From Gorsachius magnificus (Eukaryota; Chordata; Aves; Pelecaniformes; Ardeidae), in the NCBI GenBank assembly GCA_034008185.1, contig CM067085.1, positions 80,278,275 through 80,342,274 on the forward strand: DNA of 64,000 bases, read 5' to 3'. Shown piece by piece: positions 26,536 to 40,443 of this stretch (positions are counted from its first letter, which is position 1; the number at the start of each line of letters is the position of its first letter). The position numbers were made by a program, and so were the translations under genes. Under the pieces are notes generated by a model, which was not told the DNA's origin, did no database searches, and saw only the letters and a program-made list of their open reading frames with translations.

Positions 26536-29500
26536 GATCCAACGCTCAGGTTTTACAGGAACGGATCCCTTGGAAATCTATTTTTAAAGTATAAACCACT
26601 GGTGTACTCGAGGTACCGAGGTACTTCGCTGAGTAGAGAGCAAGGAAATGCTGTGTCTTTTTTGAGGGGGTGGGGAGGTGGCGTTGGTCAGTTAAAGAGG
26701 AGCACGTATAAAACCACTTTTTTTCTGTCCAAAATTGTAATTTCCCCAAGTCGGTTGTTAGTTCAGAATAATTAAGTGCATGCTTACTGCTGAAAAGGCT
26801 TTTTAAATGCTTCATTTTCAGTTAAGAGTGGGTTGTTTTGTGGGGGTTTTTTCAGTAACGTGGGAACAGAGGAGCAGGCAAAATAATAAATGACTTCCTA
26901 TACTAGAGGAACAAAAGCTTGTATTTTGAAGCATTAGCTAAAAAACGTTTACATTTGACTGTAACCTTGGTGAAGTCCTCTGTTTCTGCCAGCAAAATGG
27001 GGAGAGAATGTTTATTTCAAGTCAAGGCTTCATACCATTCGGAATCACTGAGCTAACTGGTTGGGCACTTAAGTTTCTGAGATAATTTCATAGCATAGGC
27101 CAAATGAGGAGGTCTCTGCTTATTACTGAATCCTCTTCAGTGATCACTTTTTCGTGGCATTTTTTACAGATACCAAGGTATTCTACGTGTAAAAACTCGT
27201 GAAGTTTGGGGTTTATCTGTTTCTCTCATCTCAAAACAGAGAAATTTCAAAGATAACTTACCCTGGCCTGTGCGCTTTGTGCTGCCTGAGAATAAGAGTT
27301 AAAAATAACATTTTTAAATAGATTGTCAGATTACAGTGCAAGGATGTATGGGGGGGTGGGAATTATATGACATATATAAGAGGAGAGAGAGGGAACACGA
27401 ACATTTTGGTAGCACTTCAAGACCCTTTGGAAGCACTGACCTGGCTGTAATCTTGCGGGGAGTTTTTGATGTTTGACAGACTCATGTTTTTTTCTGATAG
27501 GAGTTTAAAGCCTTTGAACTATTGCGTATGCTTTCTCAATCTGTTTCTCCTTATCGTAAGAGGCTGTAGGTTCTTGAACCTTAATATTCTTCTCAAAGTC
27601 CTGTGACCTGTTTGCTGTAGCAGCTATGGCATCAGTTTATCGTGTTCAAAAAAAAAAAAAGCGGAAAGTACAGGTTGTAGAAAGCTGCTTCTAAGCCATT
27701 TTGGGAGCGAGAATCCTCTGGTTTTTTTGTTATACTAACGAAAAAGACTACATTGCTTCTAGGGAGATAATTAACATGTAATCTACCTTTGAGTTTCTAG
27801 TGGCTATAGTTCTAACTGTATTTCTTCGTATTAAGTGGCTTTTCAGTCGGGCTTTTTCTGTTTCCCTAACTTATTCTTTTACTACATAAAAAATAAATCT
27901 GAAGAAATTGATCTGGTTTTTGTCCTGAACTTGACTGTTTTCACCATTAAGGTTGATCACTTTCATTATTTCCTGTGTGCATCTGCATATCGCATGCAAA
28001 TGTGCCAAATAACTTAGCAGGGAGAGTTAATACATCTGTCTCCCACTCGTTGTAATTTATTGTTACTGGTTTGGAGGGAAGGATGGCAGGGAGGTGGGAG
28101 GAGATTGGGAGGAGATTTGCTGTGTCAAAAGTAAGTAGGGTTTTCACAAAAGTTGATTCTGTCTTGTAAAGACCTGAGAACATAAGGCAGCTGTTCTTCG
28201 GTTGGGTGTATTAAACCCTGTTCAAGCCCTCTTAGCTTGATAGCATATATAATGATAAAGATACAGTAAGACTTGGAGTAAAGTATTGCACTGTTGGTGA
28301 TGTGGTATAGCAGAGAGTTCAATCTAACAGGGAGAGTCACACGGACTGCAGATCAATAAGATTTTGAGAGAAGTGTGCATCTTTTAGTGTCCAAAACTGG
28401 TTTAGATATACTTGAGGGTCTCATTTGGAACTCTGAAATTGCTTTTCTGTTTCCTTTCATGAGGTTTCCATTAGCATGACGTATACAGCCTCAGGCTGTT
28501 TGTTACACCAGCCATTTGTGAATCTCTGAGGCCAAACTGGAGGTTTCCTTCCTTCCCCCTCCAACGTATTGAAACAACAAAGTGGCAGCCATCGGCACCA
28601 GTTGTGTCATTTTGTGGTATGGAAGGGACACTTGTTCTTGTATGTCTCTCATGCCTCTGAATGAACCATCAGAACACTTCTTCAGATTGTGTGAACATCA
28701 GAAAGTTCTTATGAAGACAAGCTGAGCCAGAAAGTTTGTATTTGCATCCCAAAGCCAAGAGGGCAAGAGTAGAAGGATATTTTGTATGTCATTTTGGGGA
28801 AGCAAAGTTACTTGTTCCATTGTTCATATGGTTCTCTCTTGTTTTGAGCAATGATGTGAAGAGATGCACACCCCATCAGATTAGAGCTTGGTGCACGTTT
28901 GGACTTGCCCGCCAGATACGTATTTTATTCTATGTCCAATCTCGTACTGTTTTCCTAAATGCCAAGCTGATTTTAAAGACTTCTTCATTTGTATTCCCTC
29001 ACCCTCATTCGTAACAAAAATATAGGACTTGTCAGAAGTTACCTGGAAACCTTTCATGCCTCCAATTCTCTGAATTTCCAATCTGACTCCTGCCAATTCA
29101 TTTTGATATACTTTCCCAAATTACAGACTGGAAAAAGAGAAATGCCACTCTATTATATAAATACAAATTCACCTAGCATTTAACATTGTATTGGCATGAG
29201 TCAAATCTTGTTTGCATCTAGTTAGAGGAAATTTGCATGGCTCCCAAGTGTTGTGTTTTGTTAGATGCTGCATTTTGACAAACGGGAACGTGTACAGTTA
29301 CATTTCGGTTCCTTTGGGGCTATCGTTCTGCTATAATTTCTACCATTTCCTTGTCGATTGCATGATGGCAAATGTTCAAAGCACACTGTCTCTCAGGGAG
29401 TAAAATTTTCAGGGTTTCTATATCTAGTAAAGTCTTTGAATCATATGCTAAAGTATTTGAGACATTCCAGAGTCTTCAGCTGAAGAGGCTCCCTCTTTGC

Positions 29501-32500
29501 AGCGCTTACATTCAATATGAGAAAAATGGATGGATGGTTTGGCAGGACTTTTGTTACTAAGCTAATTGTTGCAGTTCTTGGTTTACATTTACGAAGGAGA
29601 CATAGTACACCAGGAGATAGGCAAACAGATGAATTTCTGGGTAGAAGTTAGCAGACCTGTTGGTTTGGGGGTTTCGTTGCTTTTTTGTTTTGGGTTTTTT
29701 TTTTTGAGGGGTTTTGCAAGGAGGATTGTTTGAAACATTATCAAAGTTTCTGTACACACATAGTTGTGGCTAAATATCTTGCAAGCTCTTGAATGTAGGT
29801 ATTTCTTACTAACTTTGGACCTCTAACTTCTTTCCTCAAAACAAAACTCAAGTATGAATTTGAGAATTGGGTATTGAATTTGTAAATCATGGGATGTTAA
29901 CAGAGCGTGACTTAAAAGGTGAAATAATTAGGACATAACTGAGGGCATTTGGTTTCTTTTCTTAAGAAGGGCTTCTTAGGAGGGGAGGTTAAATGGAAAA
30001 TGCTGTACTTCAGAGGGTCACTGTTGAAAATTCTCAGGCTGTTGGATTGGAAACCTGCTGGATTGCTCTAATATTTGTCCTGGGATTTGCTTAGGAGAGG
30101 GAATTCTCAGCTTGCTTTATGGATTTTCAAACATGACGTGGTTGACAGTTTACTGTCATTGTAAGCCTATCGTAGACTCATCTGGTATCAACTACTAAAC
30201 CGAAGCTTTCGTTGGTGATATTTATACCTGCTTGGTTTTGAATACCATTTACATGAAATGTCATGTGTTCCATTTCAGCGTAGTGGTAATCTTGCGGGAA
30301 AGCCTAAGGAAAATCTCTCTGAGTGGGTAACCTGCACTTAAATAAAGTCAGAATTCAGAGATTTGGAGGTGTTTTTTATAAAGCAGTCAGAAAGTGCAGT
30401 TATTAAGGACAGAATCTCAGCACCCCCAAAAGGAGAACGTGTTTGTGCAATATGAGCAAGCTAGCCTCCGCTTTCTCAGCCTCTTGGTGTTTGTTGCATT
30501 ACTATGGTAAACGCATAAAGTTGAGTTTTCAAATGAATGTGTGAATTCTAAGAAAATTACACACACACACCCCCCATTGTTTGAGGTAATTTTTATCATT
30601 CCTCTCTAATAAAAAAGCTGAATTTACTGGAAACAAGCTCTGTCAGTTTGCTTTAGCTGTAGGAGGTTGTAGCTTTGTGGTAAGCATTTGCATTTTAGAG
30701 CTTCCTATCTCTGGATGAGTTTTTTGCTTAGAACAATTGTAATGCAAAACTGACTTTACAGCACATTTTTTTATTATTTTGAAAACAATTATGTGATATT
30801 TTTAATACTAGTCAGCAGAAACTGTGTCCTCAAACCACATGATAAATGGAGAGGTGATTTAGTATTTCACATCAAAAGCCCATATGATAATTTATGGAAG
30901 ATTTTTTTGTGAGAGTGTGGTTTGGTTTCTTTAGGATTTTGAATTCTAGTTGGGTCTGTGTAACTAAAAATGCCAGCTCTTACTAACTTCTCAACTCTTT
31001 TCTACTCTTGACAACAAGAAACCTGGCCAAAGTCAAACAGATTCTCCCTGGGCAGAGAGAGGCTTTTCTACTGTAGTACATAGTAGCTCAGACAGAGCCT
31101 TGGCAATTGAAGATTTTAAAAAAATTAAATAATTGTTTATCATCTGTAATTAATGAGTATTTATTGTGGGACCTTCAATAAGGGAGAAGTGGGAAGGCAT
31201 TTGTTGTTGAAACCTGATGCAGCCTGTGAATCTCTGCAATGCAGCTGCCTGGCAGTAGCAGAATTCTTCCATAAATTTGATATCAGCTTTAGTGTTACTG
31301 GAAAACGAAGCCCGTTATGATAACCTCTGAGTAGAAGTAGCAGTAGCTTCAGTGCAGCAGCGCTTTGATAGTCCCTGTGGTGCTGAGGCTGGAGAAGGGA
31401 GCAGGGGGACTATAGAGCTAGCTCCGTTTTCTTTGCAGCACCTATGCGTTCCCCCAAACCGGAGGAATTCTTGTGCAGCTGTAAGCAGCTGACTTCTAGG
31501 CTGCTGAGCCTTCAGGGTGCTACTCTTATTTTTCAGCATGAAACATGACCAAGGTCAGAACAGATTCTCCCTGTCCATAACTGTTATTTCCAAAAGCTCT
31601 TCTGCTCTCTGATTTCATATCTGTCTCTGCTGCTCCTGTGCCTTTTCCAGTTTTTACAGGAGGCACCTGGTTGACTACCACCTAGGTTAAATAATGTAGG
31701 ACTGGTTGACCTTTAGGCCTGTGTGTATGTCCCGTAGAGTGGCTTTTGCAGGCTAATATAACCAGATAGGATGAGGCAGCCTGTCTTCTGTAATACAACA
31801 CTATAAAGTGAGCACAGGGCAGCATTTTTTGAGAAACAGAACAGCAATCTGCTAATGTGCCTGAAGTGTTTGTCTCGCAAAGTTTTTTGCTCGTGGTAAC
31901 AGAAAAACCCGCACTGTGCGGCAGGCTATAATTGATTGTACAAGAGACTGACAGCTATGCAAATCCCTGATGTCAACAACGATTTGAGCCAGCGGGCTGT
32001 GCATGCTGAAGAAGAGAATTCCAGTAATCCGCTCCTGCCCTTATCTCTTGGGTAGAGCCCTTTAGTTTACAGCCTGTTAGAAATATGTGACCAGTTCTGT
32101 GCTAGATTTATTACTTGAGCAAGACTCTTCAGAAACAGGTTTTTTTTCTCGCAGTGTGCCAACTACTGAGTTTAGAAACAGATTCTTCCAAGCCAAGCTG
32201 TAGAGTGTCCTTTATTTTTTGTCAAAATGTTCTTTAAACATTGCTTTTTGTTAATGATTCTAAGTTGACATCTGAGTCTTCAGAGGACGTGAAGGAGCAA
32301 GAAAGAGGAACTTTGTGGATGAAAATGGAGAATTGCTCAGGGCCTGCTCTTGCACGCGTGTCCAGATTGGTTGTGTTTTGTTGTGACTTTTCACATGTAT
32401 AAGAGTTAATACACATGTGTGCCTGACATGCAGTTGGGAGCAATGTGACTGGATTATAACACAGCCTACGTCTTGAGGTTTTTGCTTGCCTCAAAGCAAA

Positions 32501-32620
32501 GCGGAAGTTCAGTTCTAGATGCCTTTGTTAGTCATGCTATTTAACTTCTGCTAAAGTGGGGGCTTTGATGATTGCTATCGATTGATGCATGGTGATAAAT
32601 CTTGGTTTTGTTTTTTCCAG
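26111..32620 (+). other. BCAR3: BCAR3 5' intron (non-coding exon 1 to first coding exon)
   Basis: Bounded by GTGAGT at 26111 and a T-rich CAG acceptor at 32620, about 6.5 kb. No coding exon was recognised inside. An A/G-rich open stretch ending at AAAA|GTAAGT (28130/28131) has a good donor but would not join BCAR3 in frame. Confidence 0.55.
30559..30575. repeat. Short (AC)6 microsatellite followed by C5
   Basis: ACACACACACAC followed by five C. Simple repeat in the BCAR3 5' intron. Confidence 0.85.
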
Positions 32621-32628
32621 AATCAAAA

Positions 32629-32948
32629 ATGATAGCTGCAGGAAAATTCTCAAGTCTTCCTAGAAATGGCCCAGTGAACCACCAGTTCTCCTTAGCTTCT
32701 TCCATGGACCTTTTGACCACCAAACCTTCGCCAACTGAGCATCGCTCAGACTCCTTGCAAGACATCTCTATCCATGGCACTCTCCCCAGGAAGAAGAAGG
32801 GGACAATTCCCATTAGGTCTTGTGATATGTTCAGCCACATGGGAACATTGCCACACACCAGAACGCACCGGCAGCAGCTGCCTTTTGTACAGGATGTTAT
32901 AGAAGAATACCCTCCACAAAATGGGAAGAGCAACAAACTCCATGCCAG
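32629..32948 (+). CDS. BCAR3: BCAR3 first coding exon (N-terminal region)
   Basis: BCAR3 (NSP family, also AND-34) is a cytoplasmic adaptor with an SH2 domain and a C-terminal Cdc25-homology domain that binds p130Cas/BCAR1 and acts in adhesion, migration and anti-oestrogen resistance signalling. This exon encodes the 106 residues before the SH2 domain. Seen: the exon starts at 32621 after a strong acceptor (T-rich tract ending in CAG), eight untranslated bases precede the ATG, and the donor is GCCAG|GTACCT at 32948/32949. The protein starts MIAAGKFSSLPRNGPVNHQF and contains SIHGTLPRKKKG and FSHMGTLPH. From memory these match the mammalian N-terminus (MAAGKF..LPRN.PVNHQF, SIHGTLPRKKKG, FSHMGTLPH). 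The avian form has an extra Ile after Met and a diverged last third. The exon ends in phase 2 (bases AG of an Arg codon), matching the exon at 49531. No domain lies here; the segment is Ser/Pro/basic-rich and probably disordered. An open reading frame on the opposite strand is a shadow. Confidence 0.95.
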
Positions 32949-35900
32949 GTACCTTGTAAAACCTTAATTTACATACATTTGTTGCATAGAAGTTATTGTA
33001 TATTTTTCTAGACCTCTAAATGTCCAGTTATAGGTGCAGCTGTTTATTTAAACTCTAACAGAGGTTGATTTTTCTCCTTAGTACTCAATTTAGGTTTTGA
33101 TGGAAGAAGCCAAACAAAAAACAGTGTGAAAGATATGCGGGTGAGGATGGGCGAGAGTCAATCTGATGCATAGATTTCAGGAATTCTGACAATTTCTTCT
33201 TTTTTTGACTTAGTGAGTAGCTCAGGCTTCAAAATAATTTTCCTTTTGCAATAAAACCAGTCTGTATATGGGCTGTTAGGTACTCACACCTGTTTAAAAT
33301 GTCCTTCTATGCCACTCTTTCTGTGGGATCTAGTGATTTGGATTTTTAGTCTTTCTTTTAACATCTGCGTAGTGTTTAAAAATAATTTTTAAGGACTAGG
33401 TCTTGCCTCTGAATGTTTAAAAGGTATAGCATTGCATGTACTATTCCTGTGGAGGAAACTTTTAAAGTCACTGAATTGCTTTGAAATGACCCTTTGCATT
33501 TTTCTAACAAAGCAGTTTTAACCAGGAAGTCAAACTCTTCAAAGTTGGTTTTAATTTGGATTCAATGCCAATTACGGATGGAGTGCAGAGGAAAAAGAGA
33601 GAGTGGTCTTCCAGCTGCCTCCAACCTAGAGCCACACGTGAGCTGTTCTTGAAGACTTGGTGGAACCCAATGTACACTGAGCTAATGGCAAATTATCCCT
33701 GTTTATTATTCTTGCCTGACTTCCTGGTTATAACATCCGTGACTATTGAGAAAGAATTATACTTCCATAGCTAGCATTTCTTTTGGGAATCTATTATCAT
33801 CACTTATACTTCATTGTGTACAAAAAAGTAATTAATTTTGTAATTTTGTAAATGTCCTTTTTTTTTGGTCCTCATACTGAAGTCTATAAAATGGGAAAAA
33901 TTTTCCAGCTAACACAAGAAAAATACAGTGTAATGCAGTGGATCATTTAAAGGTGCAAAGAGCAAAGATGAGAGGGTGCTACGTTGCTTGGGTGACAATG
34001 TTAAAGGTTGAGAAAAGATAACCAAATGACAGCTTCTGAATTAGGATTTATAGTTTTGCTGCGTTTATCGCTATAAGACTTCTTGTTCTTGAATCTTGCG
34101 AGGAAAGGACAGTTCTAATTATGTGGGGTTGTGTGTGTAGAGTGGTTTTTGTGTGCTTTCTGCTTGCGGCATACAGGATCAAGCTTTCTTCTTACTTGAA
34201 AATAAGTCTTTCTTCTCTATACCCCATTCACTTTGAAAGAAGAAAGGACCTCAGTGTGTTTAGTGTTCGTCTGTCACTGATCCCTGAGCTGTACCTGCTC
34301 AAACGAACTGGCTTTTTCACATAATTTGCTGCTTTGATTTGCATATTTTTAGAGAACGCAAGCAGCCAGCGCTGCTGCCATAAAAAGAATATGGGGTATA
34401 CACTGAAGTTTTATCTTAGCTCTTCCTTCTCTAGAGCAGTTATTGATTTATAAAAAACGTGATTTGCAAGAGCTGTTTTCTTGAGAGACCAAATCCTCCA
34501 TTTTAAATATATTTATACTTGTAACTGAAAACTTCCCTTGTCCTGTGAAGAACACTTTTGCACAAGCATTAAGAGTAAGAACAGAATGCTTGAGGGGAAA
34601 ACGTCAAGAAGTTCTGCCTGCTCAGAATTAAAACTTGATGTTTTTAAAATAGTAAGAGATTCAAAGGATGTTAGAGCAGCCTGTTAATAGAATTTGCATC
34701 TTTTGAGTCATAGCAGCAAGTGCTGTTCTTGTGTTTGCTCTTCTAATTGCCTTGCTCAAACACATGCAGAATGCTATGGTAGCAACTTCTAACTTCAGCT
34801 TTCTTTAATTTTTACAATGGATCATTATAGATTCTGCTCCATGACCTGACTGCCCAGCTGCATTAGAGCAGAAGACACTACCAACTTGACAGTCAGCAAA
34901 TACATGACTTCTTGAGTCTTCTTGGGATGACTCTGCACCTTTCATTAGTATACTTAAAAGAAAATTGAGAGAGCAAGTCTGATTTTCTTGGAGTAAGCAG
35001 TCTACCATATATGCTAAGGCATATGTTCTAATGCTTACTCTCATGTTGAAATTAGTTGGGACTAGTAGTATAGGGAAGTCCATTTTACCTTATCACAGTT
35101 TTATCACAAAGCCTTGTAATATCTTTATTTCATTGTAGGAACTTGTATAAAGTGACATGGATATTTTCATTCAGGAGTAAATCAGTCTTTCATTGCTATA
35201 ATGCTGTTTACAAAAATTAAAAAGTGTGAACACACATTTTAATCAAAATTTTTCATGATGCATTGTTTCACCAAGTGCTGTGTTTGATGTCAGTAGACCA
35301 GAACTAATAGTCATTAGGATTACAGTGTGCGTGTGCACATGGATCCGATTATACTGAACTGTGTTTCAGGCATGTCATGGTTTAAGTTTGATTAATTCTA
35401 ATTTAAAAACCGTAACTATGATAACTTTTTCAATAATTCAAACTGAATAATATAATCTTTAATATATAAATACACAATACATAATTTTGTGGGAGAAAGA
35501 ATAAATCAGCGAGGAGAATAGGAAAAAGATGATTAATTGTGTCAATCCCTAATGGAACTCTTCTGATTTCCAGAAACTTTTCTCCTGTCTTATATTACAG
35601 CTACCTAATTGTATTGCCGTGCTGCCAAGGTGAAGTATTATGTATAGTAATTTATTTGAAGGATTATATTCTGTCAGGTCTTTTACATCTATATGACCAG
35701 AAATAGTACGTCTTCATGGAATTTCTAGCATCTTATGGATTAACATGGGAAAAAAATATTCTGGCATACAAAAGCACTATTCTAATGTTGCTGTAACCAA
35801 AACAACAAAACACACAAGAGATGACATCTCTTCAAACCTCATAGTCACTTCTGAAAACTTGGGAGAAATTATTTTGTCGCGTTTCAATACAATAAGGTTG

Positions 35901-36041
35901 TGTTCTCTTCTGTTTGGTTTGAGAATGTCACCTGTACTAGTTAGTTCAAGGGGAAAAAACATCATCTTCCTTGAGAGAGCCTGTATCTGATTTTCAGAGT
36001 CTCTTGGAAATAATTAAATTGCCAATGTTAGAAGCAGCTGA

Positions 36042-36093
36042 TCTCTTGAAAGTTTTTGAAAGTTAGTTTTGAAAGTTCTTCACTTTCAAGAGA
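36042..36093. repeat. Perfect 12-bp inverted repeat
   Basis: TCTCTTGAAAGT (36042-36053) and ACTTTCAAGAGA (36082-36093) pair perfectly across a 28-base loop. The left arm and loop hold three copies of TTGAAAGTT or near copies. In the BCAR3 pre-mRNA this could form a stem. Confidence 0.75.
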
Positions 36094-39060
36094 GAATCCT
36101 TATTTTAGCCTGTAAAACTGTAAAGCTGCTTGTGTTTAGTATTCTTTATTATCTGATGTTGACAATTAAACCTAAATAAAGCACAATTGGAATTTCCCTT
36201 TGATACCTGGTCAATGGGTTATCTTTGTTTAATTAGCTTCGCCCGATATTATGATACCTTTATTTAAAAGAAGAATTGTTCAGATGCATATCTGTTGGTA
36301 GAACCTCTAGTCTTTTTTTGGCCTGCATCTCCTGGCTGACATCAGGAAACGCAGAATTTCCAAGCTCTTTTTAATTATTAGAAGTTTCACACTTGCGTGG
36401 ATGAAGAAGGGGGTCAGCCCAGACATCGTTCTTGCTCTTCTTCCTGAGCCAAAGAGTGTACCTGGCTGTATTTGCTATATCAAATGCTTCATTTTGCTAT
36501 GCTGATACCTCATGGTCTTGTGCAGCTATCTTGACTGATACCTCTTCCAGGGAAGTAGAATAATTCTTGGTTTTCTATTCTAGTGTTTTGGGAAGGGCAA
36601 GTGATTCTTCCCCCCACCCCCGACACTTACCTAGTTTGCACAGGCAATGCTAGCTCAGTTATTTGCAGAATTTTAGATTCTATAGATCTTACAAGGCATG
36701 TTTCATTTCAAATGAATATTGGGAATGTCAAACTCACTTCAGCTTTTCTGTGACCAAGCACATCACAAGTCTGCAGTCCTTACTAGGAAGCTTTGTCATG
36801 TACCTACATTTGGGCAAAAACCAGAGAGAAGATGAGTCACAAACTTGAACTTACATTGGATTAACAGAAGAAATGGTGCCACTTGGAACTACCGGGGCAC
36901 TTTGGATGATTATGGTTCTCCCTGACTGACATTCCAGTTTAACAGACTTGTGACGTTTTCATGCTTTTTCATTAATGCAGCCAAATATCCTTCAGGTAAA
37001 CAAGATCTAAAAGCAATGCGGAACTAGCACTATCACAGCAAATTTGAATGTAGTGATGAAGGCAGCTGTCAAAGACCGTTTCAGTTGGGTGTCAGCAATA
37101 CCTGTGTAGTCTTGGGGTAAGGTAGTAGTTGTGTCTTTGGGTCTCGTACTGGCTCTGACATGAACATACTTAAATGTTTCATCATTGTAGAGATGCAAGG
37201 AATTTTTGAGGGTTGTTAAGAGGATGGAATGGAGCAAAGATTTTTGCAAAGAATCTTTTGCAAATATTCCAAAGCAAAAGTAGATTCCGGTATTGATACT
37301 GTGCTCCCTGTTTCATGAGGCAGTCTGATTGCAAGGGATAGCAGAACAAGTAATTGCTTCTTGGATCGTCTGGCAGCTGACAGCCATGCTATTCTGTGTT
37401 CCTAAACTTCCTCATAAAAAAATCTAACAAACACTTTCATAAAAACTAAGTCTGATTCCAAAAGACATGTTGCTCATACAAGGCTTATGTTTTGTTTGAA
37501 TTTCAATCGGGCTCTGTGTATACTATCCATTATTGGTAAGCCAGTCCACATACCAGGGAAAGAAGAAGAAAGAGAAGGGGTTTCGTCCAGTTGAGGTTTT
37601 GAGTTCAAATTAGTGCTTTTACAAGACGTACAAAAATCTATTCCATAGTCATGAGTGCTGCTGCATGTATTCTTTAGTACTTAGTATAGAATAAACATCG
37701 ACAAAGACTTTTACCGTGGTTAGGACATTCACAGTGTGTCTTCTTATGTAGATTCTCTGACTAAAAAATTTTGAACCTCATGCCACAAGTCTTCCTCTTA
37801 GCAAGCTGTCATGGAGGGAGTCATTCCCTCTGCTGCCTCTAGCCACTTATTTTTTGAAATTGTGAGAAACAAATACATTTTTGATACCCTATGGTCAAAC
37901 AGGTCATTATTTCCAAAGTTGGTTTGTGGGGAGAGAAATAATGCAAGTGGTATGATAGTTTCAACATTGTGTTCTTAGAGAATCAGGCTAATAAAGATGT
38001 AATCTTCACAATCAGTTTAAAGCATAATGAAGGGAAAAAAAAAAAAACAAACCAACCACTCTACTCCTTTCTCAATACTGGTAATTCCTCTATTGCCTGC
38101 AAAGTAAGGGGAAAAAAAACTCTCCAGCCCATATTCCTGCTGAAACAAACAGGCTTTGCAACAAAATGAAGTGAAATTCAGTTTAATAACAGCTCTGGTG
38201 TGAAACTGTAAACCGTCAAGAGGCCAGAAATAGGATCCAAATTTGCACCAAGTTGGCATTGTTGGTTTTTTCTTTTTCTTTTCATGATGCTTTGAAGGAA
38301 TTGAATACAAATTTCAGGACAGATAATCTAGCACAGTAGTAAAATCAAAGCTAGACACAGTATGTTATGAATGAGGTTATTAATTTTTTAATGCAGTTTG
38401 TAGAGTAACATGCCTGGTTAAAGCCCTTAGAGTTTCATGTGTGTCCAACTCGGACTTTGTAATAAAGATACTTGATGGATAAAAGTATGTGTATGAGAAA
38501 TTTAGTATATGATGGAAAGAAAGATGAGCTAATTTTGTCCTTGCTCTGTACATGTAGTATGGGACTCTGAAGAGTAGAGCTTTGGATATTTTAGGAGAAA
38601 CTGTATGGTCACACTTTTGCATTAAATCACTATCTGCCCTCTGCTGAGCCTTCCCTTAGGAAGTGTCGAAGTGCACCATCTGCCAGAAATGATCACTCTT
38701 AAGTTTTCATGCTAATTAAAGCCTTCAAACAAAGTTGACATTAATTTACACAGGGTGTTTCCCATTATACAGGATGCTTGTGAATATATGCTGGTTTAAT
38801 TCCTGTTTACTAGCTGTCTTCCCAGTAACCATGTCATCTGTTCACGCTTGCAAAGACCATTTTTTCCTGCAAATTCCATTCTTTGTCTATACTGACATTT
38901 CAGAAATAAGAGTCGCTGATAAACAGTAGGGCTGTACTGTTGGAACTGGCTTGGAATCAGAATACTTTGTACATTTCTCTAAATTATGTATAATCCCCTG
39001 GATGCTTTGATTTATCACTGTTCATGAGAGGTTCTCACCTACCAGCTGGTCAGAATTAGA

Positions 39061-39077
39061 TTTTTTTTTTTTTTTTT
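39061..39077. repeat. Poly(T) tract, T17
   Basis: Seventeen T followed by C-rich bases, in the BCAR3 intron. No retrotransposed sequence is recognised next to it. Confidence 0.85.
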
Positions 39078-40384
39078 CCCCCTCTGTTTTTAAAGCTTTA
39101 CTTTTAACTGTCTCTATATTTAGAAACATAGAGTTGTAACTACAGAGCTATAATTTTAATCTTTTCTCCTGTCTCGATTCTGTGTTTTCAAGCCCTGTAA
39201 ATTCCTGGCTATGCTGAAAGTCCTGAATTGGATTGTAGCTACAACACTACTTCTCTTTTTATTGATGTGGCTACAAACTATTCCTTTTTGTAGGTAGGGA
39301 AGGTGTAACAGCTTCTTTTTACTCTACCAAAATCTCGGACATGAACTGTTTGTATCCCACATTTTTTTAACATGGATTAGGCAAAATTAGGAAAAAAAGA
39401 ACGATTGAACCTGGTGGATGTGGGAAGGAGTAGGGGGGCAGGTTGCGATTAGCTTGATTCTGTCACTGAGGAGATGGCAAACCACTAGCTCTAAGGTCTG
39501 CAGTGCTCACTGAACCCTGTTGCAAAAGATCAAAAAGTGACAAATAACCTGTAAACTGAAATGTATTTTATACATTAGCCCTAAGTGTCTACATATGGAC
39601 ACTAAGAATACACAGTTTTGTAGTTCTGAAAGTAGGGTAGGTGTATCCAGTGTATATTTAGCTAGACTTCAGACTCTTCATTTGAGTACTGATCGGCAGA
39701 CTTTTTTTTTCCCTCTTGTTTTTCTATGTCAGCTTTTCTCCCCATTATTTCAGATAAAGTGCTATCATCTAGCATTGGACTTTCTGTTGCTGCAGCAGAG
39801 AGTTATTCTAGAGTAGATTAGTTTATCTGGTCATTTAGGATGTTCTGTACTCTTAAGCATTTCTGATCTTCGAGGCTCTGTGTGTTTAGCTGAGTGAGAC
39901 TTGCATACTCATCTCATATAACTGTCCAGGAAGAAAAAAAATGTTCAATTTTAAACTTGACTAGTACCACTGACTTTAGTAGGGTAACTTAATCAGTATA
40001 AAGTTAAGCAGGCTCATTGTCCTCTGCAGGACCTTGTCCTTGGAGGGCAAGTACATCTGGAAGTTAGGGAGGTGTTAGCCTTGAGGTCTAAAGCCATTAA
40101 TGGCTGGATTCTGGGTTCCTGAAACTTTTCCTTTCCTCTTAGTGGTGTTGCCACAATAGATGAGACCTCTGGAAGGCCTTGAATTGACCGCTGATTTATA
40201 AGGGAAAAGAGCTGGCAAGGCCGTACTGGGTGAGGAGCACACTATTTGGGGATTTGCTTCTTCCTTGTCAGAATTTGCAGCCTGTTTTGCTTCTCCAGGC
40301 ACTGCAAATTCTGTTTTGCTTTGGGTTCTGAGAATGTGGTGGGTCAGGTATTTAGACAGTATTTATTTTGTTCTAACTAGTGTT

Positions 40385-40443
40385 ATCATAGAATCATAGA
40401 ATCCTAGGTTGGAAGGGACCTCAAGGATCACCTAGTCCAGCCT
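40385..40443 (-). mobile_element. CR1 3'-end fragment, antisense
   Basis: ATCATAGAATCATAGAATCC followed by GGTTGGAAGGGACCTCAAGG and ATCACCTAGTCCAG is the reverse complement of the CR1 3' terminus. Only about 60 bases are recognisable; the element is severely truncated and lies in the second BCAR3 intron, opposite to the gene. Confidence 0.85.

Noticed and set aside
28083..28130. Frame starting MAGRWEEIG ending at AAAA|GTAAGT
   Set aside because: G/A-rich low complexity. Joined to the BCAR3 coding exon it would hit a stop at once.
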